The position numbers and the translations under genes were made by a program. Shown here piece by piece: positions 48,601 through 59,661 of a stretch of DNA of 64,000 nt. The stretch's first letter is position 1; every line of letters begins with the position of its first letter. Origin of the DNA: Hyposmocoma kahamanoa. Lineage: Eukaryota; Arthropoda; Insecta; Lepidoptera; Cosmopterigidae. The stretch is from the NCBI RefSeq assembly GCF_003589595.1, contig NW_020653200.1, forward strand, positions 5,648,910 through 5,712,909, in the 5' to 3' direction. The notes under the pieces were generated by a model, which was not told the DNA's origin, did no database searches, and saw nothing but the letters and a program-made list of their open reading frames with translations.

Positions 48601-51600
48601 TGCCGAGTTCAGCCAATTCCGCCACGAGGCAGAGCGCCGCCTCCAGGAGAAGGAGGAAGAGATTGAAGCCATCCGGTAAGTATTTACACGAGTATGTAAA
48701 TATATATATATATATATATATATATTTACAGGTAAGTATGACATTAGTCACTAATCTAAATCAAAATGTTAAAAGATCAGGTGGCGCAAAGGAAAAATAA
48801 ATTGTTACCACGATTACTCACTTGGTCAGTTTTATTTAACACGGTGCTGAAGAACTAAAATTTCCCCAAGTAAATGCTAAGAGAAACAAACTCAACTCCC
48901 AAAAATACAGCAGCACAGATCACAACAGATTTACCAGATGGCATACAAACCACACCTTGCGATCGCCAACTCGGAACTACATGCCCTATGCGTCTTTCAG
49001 CGCTATCTCCCCACTCCTCGCAGCCAATTAAGTGACGAGTGTCATCCAAACATTCAACCGACAGGCCTTATCAAATCACAACCATGACACACTTCCATCA
49101 ATGGATCCACGCCAATTTCATATTGACAGATTAAATCAATAAATCATCATGGACTTAGGGCAATTTACATTAATATTTAAAATCTGCAAATGTTTCAACG
49201 AATAACTAAGTAGCTAATGTAAAGTACCAAAATTAACATACCACGTATTGCTTCCGCAATGAAACTATTTACACTGTACTCACATTTACTTATTTATATT
49301 ACATGACTCAAAACTGGCACGACCTACATTTATATTTAACTACTCATGTGATTGGTGAATATTACAAGAGATCACATTCAATTTTGGCACATTTGTGGCT
49401 AATAATTGTACAAAAGACGACGTTGATTATCTTACTGTCCCAATTACGCAATGTCGGCCCCTGGCGACACACGTCGGGGTGACGATTAGTGAAACGAAAC
49501 GATTGATCAGCGAACGTAAATCTTTCAACTGTTTCATCATGCCGCCTGTTCAAGTGCCCAACTACTGCAAGTGGAAGAGACCCCCCACCTCTGTCTACGA
49601 AGATAATTATGGCTACGGTATCAATTTCTACCAGCCTATGATCGACTATATCTCTGAGCGGCAGCACGGTATTTCGGCAAAACCTCCGCATCTGCCGTGG
49701 AATAACGAAAGGGGTTTGGAAAAATACCGTTTTGACAAACCTATACGAACTTATTCAGAAGAAGACACTTCCCGAATTGCACGTGAAGTAGCGGAACAAG
49801 CAAAAAGGGAACTCAACAAATTCGATGTCAATAAGCAGCGTTCCGCCTTCTCGGTAGTGGCCACTGCAGCAGCGGCAAACGTCACAAAGCACGTTGGTGT
49901 TGAAAGTATCAGTGTAAAAGCAAAAAAGAAGAAAGTCGATAGGGAAAAAACCAAAGCAGAGAGACAAAAGAAGAGAATGGATGAAATTGAAAAGGAACTC
50001 GAGCTTTATGAAAAAGCAGCGAATGTAAGTGCTGAATTGAGAAGTAAAGCTTTAGTGTATAGAGGCAAATCAGCAAAAGCTATCGCTCAAAGTTTGCTGC
50101 AAGAGAGCAGAAAAAATGTGGATCAAGGGATAGTGAGACACATGGATGTACAAGCTAGAAAAAGAATAGTGGACCGCAATCTTGCCCGAATTACAGAAAA
50201 CTGGATGTCATCTATGCAAAAATCTGAAAATACAGTTTCTAACGTGACAGACAATAAATTTTCGGAATCAGTTTCGCAAGCTGTAAGGAGCATCCGCGCA
50301 ACGTCTCCCAGGAAGTGTATAGTGACAATTGAAACTGAATACCCAACAATAGATGAAAGTTATATATACAAATTAAACGACATAAAAGATACTTTAAAAC
50401 AATTCGAACACTTACAAACAAATCTTTTTATTGATACCAGGTAATATTATTTAAAATACCGGTAATAATTGTGTTTAATTGTAGTTATACGTAAATGTCA
50501 TTAATTCTATCTCATTTAGTTTTAAAACAAATGGACATTTATGTACATACTGGAAAATTATTGTGAACTATAAGACTTGCACTGTCGGCTTTTTGTTGTA
50601 TCTTGCATGTTTGAAAAGAACTTTTAGTAAAACGTGACTCTACACGGCACTTGAACAAAATTTAGTTGTTGTTTGAAAAGATTTAAAATTATCTATCCTA
50701 AGTGAGACATACAATTTGAACTGTGATTCGGCAGGCTATGAGGTTACCTCAAACAATCCAATTTCCGCCAAATTATGTTAACATAATGAACGAAGCATTA
50801 TATGCTATGGTTTTTTTATAGTAAGCAGACCAGCATTGAAATCGAGCAGCTTAACGCTCGTGTGGTTGAAGCCGAGACCAAGCTGAAGACGGAGGTAACA
50901 CGCATCAAGAAGAAGCTGCAGTTGCAAATCACTGAACTAGAACTCTCTTTGGACGTTGCCAACAAAACCAACATCGACCTTCAGAAGACCATCAAGAAGC
51001 AATCGCTTCAGGTATGATAAGCATTGCATTTAATCTACAGATTTATGGCTAATAAGTAACATAATTGGCATGAATAATCAGAACACGTTCTTTAATTGAA
51101 AAGTTAGAAATATTTTGAAGTCTACTTTAATTACTAAGAATACTTTAATTAACTAGATACGTTCTTAATTTTTAGGTTACTTTACTAATTGGTAATATCT
51201 ATCTGCTAATGTGTTCAAGGCTAACAGTCGTTTAACTTAGATGCATGCAGCTACCATTGGTAAAAATATTACGGAAATATATATTTAAATACTATATATG
51301 TATTATTATACTAATGGTGGGGTCTAATAGGGCGAGTTCAAATCGCTATATACTATTTACATATTCATCAACAATGTTTATTTTTTATTACACTTTTAAT
51401 ATATTTTTATTCTTGTTTTGAACTTCGAACATTGTTTCGTTAGATGGTACTCGCGTAAAAGTACTTGTAGACGCACTAGAAGATAAAACATATTATAATG
51501 AGATGTCATGTGTTAAATAAGTGTGTCAATGTTGACAGCTCACTGAGATTCAGACCCACTACGATGAGGTCCAGAGGCAGCTCCAGGTGACGCTTGACCA

Positions 51601-52935
51601 GTACGGCGTCGCCCAGCGTAGAATACAATCGCTCACAGGCGAGGTCGAGGAGATTCGTGGCAATTACGAGCAGGTCAGTATTTATAAGTAAACGTTAAAT
51701 GTACTCGCGATACTTTACAATAAATAATCACTGCAATTGTCATTCCCTTCCGTGTAAACGCGATTTATCTTTTTTTTTCAGGCCCTTCGTGCTAAGCGCT
51801 CTGTGGAGCAGATGTACGAGGAATCTCAGACCCGCATCAACGAGTTAACAGTGATCAACGTAAACTTGTCAAGCAGCAAGGCCAAGATTGAGCAGGAGTT
51901 GGCCGCTGTTGCCGCCGACTACGACGAGATCACCAAGGAACTGCGCGTGGCTGATGAGAGATATCAGCGCGTCCAGGTAACCACTCTGCATATAAGACCT
52001 ACTTACTGCTAAAAATAAACTAGCTCTCAAAATTCAATCTGTTCAAAGAAATATCTACAGCGAATAGAATAGTGTAAGCGATGTTATTGTAATGTATCCG
52101 TAATTATGATGACCTAAAGAGATGATAATATCGTATTGTCTGTCATCTTTCAGACTGAGCTGAAACACACCGTCGAGCACCTACACGATGAGCAGGAAAG
52201 GATTGTAAAGATCGAAGCCATCAAGAAGTCTCTCGAGATCGAAGTTAAGGTAATAAATAATATAGACAAAACACGAAACCTGGAGATTTGTATCGAGTTT
52301 ATTGATTCGTAAATTTTTTTTACATTTTCGATTTGATTTAGAACCTCTCGGTTCGTCTTGAAGAAGTTGAAACCAACGCTATCGTCGGTGGAAAGCGCAT
52401 TATCAGCAAACTTGAGGCCCGTCTTAAGGACCTGGAGCTAGAGACGGATGAGGAGAAGAGGAGGCACGCCGAGACCATTAAGATTCTCCGCAAGAAAGAG
52501 CGTCAACTCAAAGAAGTCATGATTCAATGCGAGGAGGACCAAAAGAACATTGCTCTCCTCCAGGATTCGCTTGAGAAGGTGACTCAGAAGGTCAACATCT
52601 ATAAGAGGCAACTCACTGAACAGGTATTTTTTTGCTGATTTGTGGTTTTATTGGAAATGACACAAACTTATCTTACTTCCAATGTACCTACATTTTATTT
52701 GAAATAGAACTAAAGTCGTATTTATATTTTGTGACAGGAGGGCATGTCCCAGCAATCGGTTACGAGGGTACGACGATTCCAGCGCGAACTCGAGGCGGCC
52801 GAAGACCGCGCCGACGTCGCTGAAAGCAACCTGACTCTGATCCGCGCCAAGCACCGCACCTTTGTCACCACCTCCACTGTGCCCGGCTCTCAGGTGTATC
52901 TGGTGCAGGAGTCCCGTGCGCTCAGTTCGGAGTGA
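42629..52935 (+). CDS. Prm: Paramyosin, complete spliced gene (16 coding exons)
   Basis: Paramyosin forms the core of invertebrate thick filaments, packing as a parallel two-stranded coiled coil under myosin. Coding exons read from the sequence: 42629-42739, 42814-42870, 43837-43923, 44672-44838, 45046-45283, 45544-45663, 45806-46072, 46284-46530, 47690-47817, 48563-48675, 50822-51011, 51539-51673, 51782-51976, 52154-52249, 52342-52623, 52738-52935. Every boundary is GT/AG, phases agree throughout, and the sum is 876 codons plus stop, close to the roughly 880 residues usual for insect paramyosin. The product begins [15 protein letters not shown], a short non-helical head. A continuous heptad-rich, charged rod follows from about residue 30 with no proline until near residue 860, then a short non-helical tail ending in SSE. 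Exons 11-16 are shared with the internal miniparamyosin start. The ATG was chosen because it opens exon 1 in frame about 200 bp after a TATA box. Identity is near certain; exon edges are by eye. Confidence 0.95.
48695..48730. repeat. TA-repeat palindrome just after paramyosin exon 10
   Basis: A (TA)n run bounded by TGTAAA and TTTACA makes a 36-bp perfect palindrome 20 bp into intron 10. It is followed directly by a second copy of the donor-like string GGTAAGTAT (48731-48739), the same string found at the exon 10 donor (48675-48683). Confidence 0.85.
49330..49339 (+). promoter_or_regulatory. MEF2-like site before the miniparamyosin head exon
   Basis: TTATATTTAA fits the MEF2 consensus YTAWWWWTAR and lies 200 bp before the miniparamyosin AUG. 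Fly miniparamyosin is known to depend on MEF2. The surrounding DNA is AT-rich, so a chance match is quite possible. No TATA box is obvious for this internal promoter. Confidence 0.3.
49539..52935 (+). CDS. Prm: Miniparamyosin, internal-promoter isoform of paramyosin
   Basis: In flies an internal promoter in the paramyosin gene makes miniparamyosin, a shorter thick-filament protein with its own head and the paramyosin C-terminal rod. Here a head exon, 49539-50440, lies in intron 10 and ends AG|gtaata in the same phase as exon 10. It can splice to 50822-51011 and on through exon 16, giving 665 residues: 301 unique and 364 shared. The head starts [18 protein letters not shown] and has a tyrosine-rich block ([19 protein letters not shown]), then a lysine/arginine/glutamate-rich helical middle and a serine/threonine-rich end. 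The open frame extends upstream to 49395, but only from a GTG, so the first real AUG at 49539 is preferred. The head is longer than the 114 residues I recall for the first fly description. Splice compatibility and position make the identity likely; expression is inferred. Confidence 0.85.
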
Positions 52936-53211
52936 GAACCCTATCCCCCGCCCCGCTAAGCATTTCTCTCCACCAGTCGATATCGGGGCTCAAATTCCGG
53001 TCGGGTATAAGCCTAGTCGTTCGTTAAGTGATGTAAAATAGCGGCGGGCGGCGCCGGCGCATATACGTGTCGACGCAGCGCGCCGTTAGACCGGGTACGG
53101 CCCGGACGGGCGCTCGGCGAGCGGCTCGCCCTAAGCTACCGTGTCTCCACACTACTCGCCCTACGCCGACCGCCCGTCCCGTCATTTTTAAATGTAATGC
53201 TAAATCAACCA

Positions 53212-53217
53212 AATAAA
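53212..53217 (+). terminator. Paramyosin polyadenylation signal AATAAA
   Basis: First AATAAA after the paramyosin stop codon, 277 bp downstream, followed by a T-rich run at about 53238-53250 as expected for a cleavage region. Further AATAAA motifs at about 53325, 53407 and 53442 could serve longer 3' UTRs. The 3' UTR between is GC-rich around 53040-53190. Confidence 0.7.
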
Positions 53218-53239
53218 GGAACCAAAAACTCATTAAGCT

Positions 53240-54120
53240 TTTTTTTTTCAATGTTTTTCTAGTAAGTTCACCGACACTATGAAATACAATGTCGTTATGT
53301 ACCGTAATTTAGGTGCAATAGTCTAAATAAAAGAATTATTTTATATTATTATTTATTAATGGTGCAATACATATTGTACGTTTGTAACTTACTTGTAATA
53401 ATTAAAAATAAATGCTATTTATGTTAAAGAAACAAAAAAAGCAATAAAAGTTCAAAAAGAACTTGTATTTTTATTTTTATAATTAAAACAAAGTAGCGTA
53501 AGATTTGGTTAACATCGAAAATAGATGCTGATTCTACAGTAATTCTATTCCAGTAGAAAAGACCTGGAAAATGTGTGAATGACCCAAAAATGAATTATTT
53601 TATGTCCTACAAATTTAGTAAAAGAAAGTATTCCTTAAATTCCTTTACAGTCCTTGTCTCACTTACATTCTTTTACAACAGCCTGACTAGTATTCATAAA
53701 CGGTATAGGTATTTATCATATAATTCAGAGTAAAAATGTACTTAGACAAGCAGATTCCAAACCGACACTGCATGTTAATAGTGCATACAACACAAGAGAG
53801 AAAGCGTTGTAACTGAGTTATTTGACCGGCTTACCGATGTATCAATATAACTTGTCGTATTGGAAAAAACTCAAAAAACAAATACATACTGCTTTTTTCT
53901 TTCAGTTTCCTTTTACTAATCTGTAAGGGGCTGTGACACAAGTACGACAAAATTATATCGCCCAGTCACTTGATATTATTAAAATAATAATGATATAGGT
54001 CTTAGTCCGTGCTTATCAACTCACTTACGTTTTCCCCTACTACGATCCATACGACTTGCAGAAGACCCAGCTGTTTTTTGTGCTAACAAGTAAGTCACTC
54101 ACACGTTAAACTTTACAATA
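53240..54120. other. Downstream flank of paramyosin
   Basis: AT-rich, no repeat recognised; possible alternative 3' ends in the first 220 bp only. Confidence 0.4.
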
Positions 54121-54327
54121 AATTTAATAATAACGAACACGCTCCTAGCCCCGCACTAGGGAAACCCTGTGTCGCGGGTGTCATGGACACACACTAGACA
54201 ACCACAAATTACACCCAAACTCACGAGAGAAATAAATGTAGGCCATACACATATTTCTCCCGGCCTGGAAATCGAACGCATCACCTCTGCGTGGCAGTCC
54301 TGGATGGTAACCGTTCAACGACGTAAG
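54121..54327 (-). repeat. tRNA-derived SINE, near full length
   Basis: On the - strand the copy reads box A (GTTGAACGGTTACCATCC), box B (GCGTTCGATTTCCAGGCC), the body with TATGGCCTACATTTATTTC, and the end CCCTAGTGCGGGGC followed by an ATT-rich tail. It is the reference copy for the family in this window. It abuts a copy of the SINE-like family at 54328-54576 whose outer end is missing. Confidence 0.85.
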
Positions 54328-54576
54328 CTACACGCCTGTCCATATCAGTTGCTTTGCCCCTAAGACCTTTAAACCGCAAAGATCTGATGGGCACTGCCAC
54401 TGCGCCCGTCACCCTGAGACATAAGTTGGCAAGTTCCGTGTGCCTGTAATTTCACCAGTGCCCTTACCCTTCTAAACCCGAACATATTGTTGATATTACT
54501 GCTTGGCAACAGAAATAGGTAAGGTGGCAGTACTTCCGTGGACGAACTCTTTCACAAGGAGCTCTACTGCTAGTAA
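54328..54576 (-). repeat. SINE-like family A, copy 7
   Basis: Head and body are well preserved on the - strand. The last 35-40 bases, including the A-rich tail, are missing exactly where the tRNA-derived SINE (54121-54327) begins, so one element probably landed at or recombined with the other. Confidence 0.85.
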
Positions 54577-54765
54577 ATTATCGATGGAAATGTATCTACT
54601 TTAACATTTTATGTCCTAAATATAAAAATAATGTTAAATGTTTATAATTCAATTTAGAATCTGATATTCTTATATAATATATATTACAGTATGTTTGTGA
54701 AACTTTAATTTATGTTAAGAAGAATAGTAATAAATTTGTATTGAATTGATACTCAATTTTTTTTT

Positions 54766-55425
54766 GGGAAATTACTCCACTAGTTTGGTGTAATTATTAA
54801 TACAAAGAAAGACATAGTTGGCATAGCGTCTGCCACGGTTTGTTAGGAGATGTCGATTGGAATCCAGCCGGATCAGAGGAATTTGTTCTAAGTGTTCGAT
54901 ATTTGTGTTAATAATTATAAGAATAGAAGAACATTTAAGCAAAATAGTGATAAACAAACATAAATATGAATACGAACATAACAGTAAACTGGCTGTTTTT
55001 GACAATCGTCTTCATAAAATCACAAATTTATGGTTCAAAGTATACCGTCGGCTAAATTGAATCCGATCCTTGTTTACTCTTCAAGCACAATATTGGGCAA
55101 TTGAAACTTAAAATACAGTTTCTAGACCAAAGGTATAAGATTGTTACCTAAAACTAAAATAAAGGTTATCGTACATAATTATTTCTGGTAGTTCTGGTTT
55201 TCTTTGTCTACTCAAAAGTTCAAGTTAAAGGTTTAAAACTACAGTGAAACAAAAAACTTGCACTGAAGTTTATTACCATACAGTTTCTACGTACTTGGAT
55301 GACAAAAATCCGTGGTCCACACTTGAAATAAATATTACACATGATAAATGTATACAAATATTTATTTACAAAGAGTAATCCCTAGAATTTCTTAGTCGTT
55401 CTTTTTAGGGGAATCTGCCTTACGA
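54766..55425 (+). repeat. Dispersed composite repeat, copy 2
   Basis: Starts GGGAAATTACTCCACTAG and carries a tRNA-like head (ATAGTTGGCATAGCGTCTGC, then GATTGGAATCCAGCC). It continues through CGTCTTCATAAAATCACAAA to TATTTACAAAGAGTAATCCC. It is the clearest copy of a roughly 650-bp tRNA-headed repeat. Confidence 0.7.
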
Positions 55426-55519
55426 ATAACTTATATGTTTAATCAATGTGAGGATTATACAATTTAGTTATCTATGAAATTAAGATTGTTTGAGTTTGAA
55501 TTTGAATGATTCATCTCGT

Positions 55520-55659
55520 GTCGTATCTGAGTTTCCCGCCGTGGCGCTCTCGTCTCGTGCGCTTTTAAACGAATCCAGTTCGTCCACTGGCTGCGCGAGC
55601 GTCTCTCCGCCCGCCCAGTCGTCGCCCGCCCGCCCTGACGAGCACGCATCGCATCACAG
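55520..55659 (+). other. Candidate non-coding first exon
   Basis: A GC-rich, CpG-rich stretch in AT-rich DNA ends ATCGCATCACAG|gtcagt, a good donor, with no ATG in its last 130 bases. This is the usual look of a 5' UTR exon of a gene with a long first intron. An initiator-like CCAGTTCG lies near 55580. The body of the gene would be to the right of the window or deep in 55660-64000, where I see no coding exon. Confidence 0.4.
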
Positions 55660-56352
55660 GTCAGTCACCCTTATCATAATTTTTAACAGACACCGCAATG
55701 TCAATATAATAACTAACAATCAATACTTAATAAGCTTCAAAAGTCGTATCAACCCATTTTCTTTGAACACTATATGAAATGGGTAATTAACCAAAACGGT
55801 ATTTAGTATACCGCATTTGCCGTTTTCAGAATGTACTAATGATGTAGAACGGAAATAAAGTGATGTTTGTGTTTACATAGAAATATGAAGTTTCAGTTTT
55901 CGTCAAATTCTCAGGTGTTACATATAAAGTGGTATTTGCGAACTAGTGAAAAAATTAAAAACACCTGTTTAATAATTATTTGCGAAATGTGTCAATGAGC
56001 GCTAGGCCTTTTAGAATGAATATATAGCATAGAACAAAACACAGTTTTAGTCGCTGTTTACATCTGTCGATGGTTGTAATGACAAATCCTGTACATATAC
56101 ATACATGTTAGCACTTAAACTAAACGGCTAACAATATGTGCTGGTCTGTCTGTAGGCATTTTAATATTTTAGTTATATATGTTTCATAAAGAAATATAAA
56201 TTGAAAATACATATTTTCCCGAAACTAGTTTTTAATTTCATAATATTACTTTATACGAATTTTCTCCGGAAAATCGTGACAATTTAAATTTAAGTCTGTG
56301 AATGCGTACTTAGTTTACAAATTACAACTTCTCTATTTGATTCATCTACCTC

Positions 56353-56423
56353 TATCCACAAGCACCTGCTTGTGGATATCTTTTTCAATATTAGCTAACC
56401 TTAGCTAATATTGAAAAAGATAT
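56353..56423. repeat. Two overlapping-edge hairpins with CC loops
   Basis: Hairpin 1: TATCCACAAGCA, CC, TGCTTGTGGATA (56353-56378). Hairpin 2: a perfect 23-bp arm starting ATATCTTTTTCAATATTAGC, CC, and its exact complement (56376-56423). The two share three bases. Confidence 0.9.
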
Positions 56424-57635
56424 GCTTTCACGAACTGATTGAAAACAGAACAGTAATTGAATTAGATTTCGAGGCATTTAATAAGTTGACCATATTATAT
56501 AAATGAATTAACAATTATTTGGCTACAGAAACACATAAAGAATTCTTAAATAAAAATATTAAAAATAAACGTGCTGTTGTTAAAGAAATACAATCAGCAA
56601 TCCATAATTAAACAGCCGAAACATAACAGCAAATTGAAGTTAAAGGCAAAAAAAAACACGATACAGAATTGCCCGCTGGGCTCTTATATTAGAAGACCTC
56701 GCATGTAGACGTATAGAAATTGAGTATTTCCTATCTCTGCAATAATGTACAGTTTATTCACGACTACCGAAATATATATATTTTTTATTTATTTATTATT
56801 TCACTTTTAAATCATTATAAAGCTACCAACATACACGCGTACATTATTCTAATTAAAATTTAAGTTTACTGACATTTGTCATAAATTTAACAAATTATGA
56901 GAGTTTCATTTTAACTTGTCTGTCTTGATATTTCGAAGTGTGGATAATCTTCTTCGACATAAAAGTGTACAAGAGTTTTTTTAAGTTTGTTTATTAAATA
57001 TTTAGTCTACTATTGGTACAATAAAAGCTTCAATATTATGAAGTAAAACTAGGATTTAAGCAATTTAGACATAGTTAAACAAGCAGATATTAACTACTTT
57101 AAAATAAACCACACTCAGTTACGTGAATACTATTTGTATCCTAGTGCTAATATATGTATGTATGGTGTTCCAGCTAGAATATTTGTTTATACATACCCGC
57201 CACCACACGCTCACCGTACTCTCTAACCTAAAAGCTACAGATTTATTTGCGGAATAATGCAAAAACCAACTTCAAATTACCTAGTTTTATTTATTTGGTA
57301 TTAATTTACAATGTTTACACTTAAATTAAGAATGGTAACATTTCAAAAACTAATTAGTATTTGAACAAAAGCATTAATTAGGTAAGGAAGTAAAATTGTG
57401 TAATATGATTCTAATGATTTAATATGATGATAAAAATATTCAAGTACATATATCATTTCCGTAATTCCGCATTTTGAAACTTTACTATGGCAATTATTTG
57501 CTAGAAGATACCGTCGGCTAAATTTGAAAAACTTCGTAACTCCGTTTTTGAACATTGATTCCTTATTTACTTTTAAAGCGCTGTGTCAGGCAATTAAAGC
57601 TTCAAATATAATTTATATACCAAAGGTATACAGTA

Positions 57636-57742
57636 GCGCAAGCACGACAGAGCGTGACATAAACCACGGAATTTCGCGAGAATAGCAGTATCTCGCGCTT
57701 TGTGTCGCTCTCGCGCAAGTCGCGCCCTGTCGGGCTAGCCCT
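57636..57742. repeat. Foldback MITE, copy 2
   Basis: Same family as 9450-9566. The right arm (TCTCGCGCAAGTCGCGCCC then TGTCGGGCTAGCCCT) is well preserved. The left arm (GCAAGCACGACAGAGCGTGA) has diverged, so the hairpin is weaker than in the other copy. Confidence 0.75.
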
Positions 57743-58675
57743 ACAGACTGTCATATAAAATTATTATTAGAAATTCCGTTTTTTTTTGTGTGCTGAAAAG
57801 TTCTCATTAATGGATGTACGAGGTTTACGAATTTAACCGACGACGATGCGATAAATATTCATTCATCCTTAGAAACCATAATACCAAAGTATTATTATAA
57901 ATCAAATTCCTATACATAAATAGTCATAATATTGTTCTTTAAAATTATGTTATGTAACATATAAGAAGTAGATACATTAACATAATTATTGTATTGTATG
58001 TGTCTACATAAATACATATATCCAGTAGGGCGTAATCACATAGTAGAATAACATATAATTAATTATCTGTGTAATACATACGTACTTACGATCTACTCAA
58101 AATTGTTTTCCTCATCGAGTGTCCACTAAATTCACTTATAATAATTCCATTATGTGTACTAATTAAAACATAAAAAAAATAATATTGAAGGCACTCAATC
58201 ACAGATGGAAAGAAATTGGTGAAATTGGGCATACGAATGTCGATATTTATATAGAAAATATTTACTCTACAGTTTTCACCCACACACCGCTAGATGGCAT
58301 TAATCGAATTCAAACGCGATATTGAAGTTATCACAGACATTGTACAAAGGTGAACGAGTTTTACTAGCTCCATACAATCGTAACAAAATATCTTGTTAAA
58401 TAAGTTACGTTAAGCTAACATTATCCTTTCATATTCTCTCATATTTTTGCAGGGTGCCTAATTCTTTAAGGGATTAGGACCTTCAGATATTTCTCAAAAC
58501 AACCTTTACGGAAATCGCTATCTCTCGCGTAGAAGGCAAGTTTATAAAAATAGTAATAATATTTGTGTATAGTTTCCTAAAACTTGATGTCTACAGATAT
58601 GATCGAAAAATAGGAGTAGGTTTTTTGTGCTGATTTTAATCCATAAATTCAAAAACATGTTACATAAAATGAAAA

Positions 58676-58957
58676 TTTTAGTAGCTCCTTGTGAAAGATT
58701 TCGTCCAGGGAAGTATTACCTTAATATTTCTGCTGCCAAGCAATAATGTGAGCATGAATACTTTCCGGTTTTGAAGGGTAAAGGTGATGGTGAAATTACA
58801 GACACATGGGACTTATCAACTTATGTCTCAGGGTGACGGGCACTGTGGCAGTGCCCCTCATATCTTCGCGATTTAAAGCTCTGAGTGACACTACAACTGC
58901 TAAGGACAGGTGTGTCGCTTACCACCAAGCGCACGACTTTTCCGTCACTTAGTACCA
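58676..58957 (+). repeat. SINE-like family A, copy 8
   Basis: A nearly complete copy: AGTAGCTCCTTGTGAAAG head, body with GGGACTTATCAACTTATGTC and CAGGGTGACGGGCACTG, and CGTCACTTAGTACC followed by six A. Confidence 0.88.
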
Positions 58958-59661
58958 TAAAAAAACTTATTTGTTTAATTTAAATAAACTACTTCACCAA
59001 GCTACTACATTTCTAAACTTCATCTTAACATTTCAGACCGCATTAGTTTTTCTCCCTTATAATAGTTTCTTTTTTCGGCGAATGGCAGATTCTGTAAATG
59101 ACGGATATGTACAATCCGCCGGGCAAATAAATTGCACGTTTTACTTATATCCGGTTTTACAACAATATCAAATTTCAAATTCTTAGCATAGAGATAGAAT
59201 TCGAAGTCCCGCCATTACGTTTTTGCTGGTGAGATTCGGGTCTATACAAATAACAACAACATAAAAATAACATCAGAAAAGCTCACTGGTTAGTATGTGT
59301 ATCCTGTATATATACATACAATCGTACAAACATGAAGAGCATTGATACATAAAAATTACAATAAACAATTAATAATGAGCAGCGGATATGCAGACAGGGA
59401 TATATAAAAATAATTCTTCAGGATATCCCATTGCATCAAATGCAGCAGCGCCGCTATTTTAGTCACAACGTCGTCGTCGCCTGTACGCAATGCAGCATGT
59501 AAAACTAGTATGTTTGTCATTGTGTGTTTACGTTTTATATTTAAAACAATCATCCTAGGAACTGTTCCAAGACGCGTGACGTTCCCAAATCGTATTGAAT
59601 CAGTGTAGTGGATATCCTATTCTTGAAGGACTCCGCCGCTGTTGGTATGGCGCCACTGTTA

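Larger units (their letters stand above)
55660..58675. other. AT-rich DNA, possible intron
   Basis: Holds the double hairpin at 56353-56423 and a foldback MITE at 57636-57742; otherwise nothing. If the exon ending at 55659 is real, this is intron. Confidence 0.4.

Noticed and set aside
49395..49538. Extension of the miniparamyosin frame upstream to give 349 residues.
   Set aside because: The upstream frame begins at a GTG and has no in-frame AUG before 49539; it is more likely 5' UTR.
52632..52854. Frames overlapping the last paramyosin exon.
   Set aside because: Alternative-frame shadows of exon 16.
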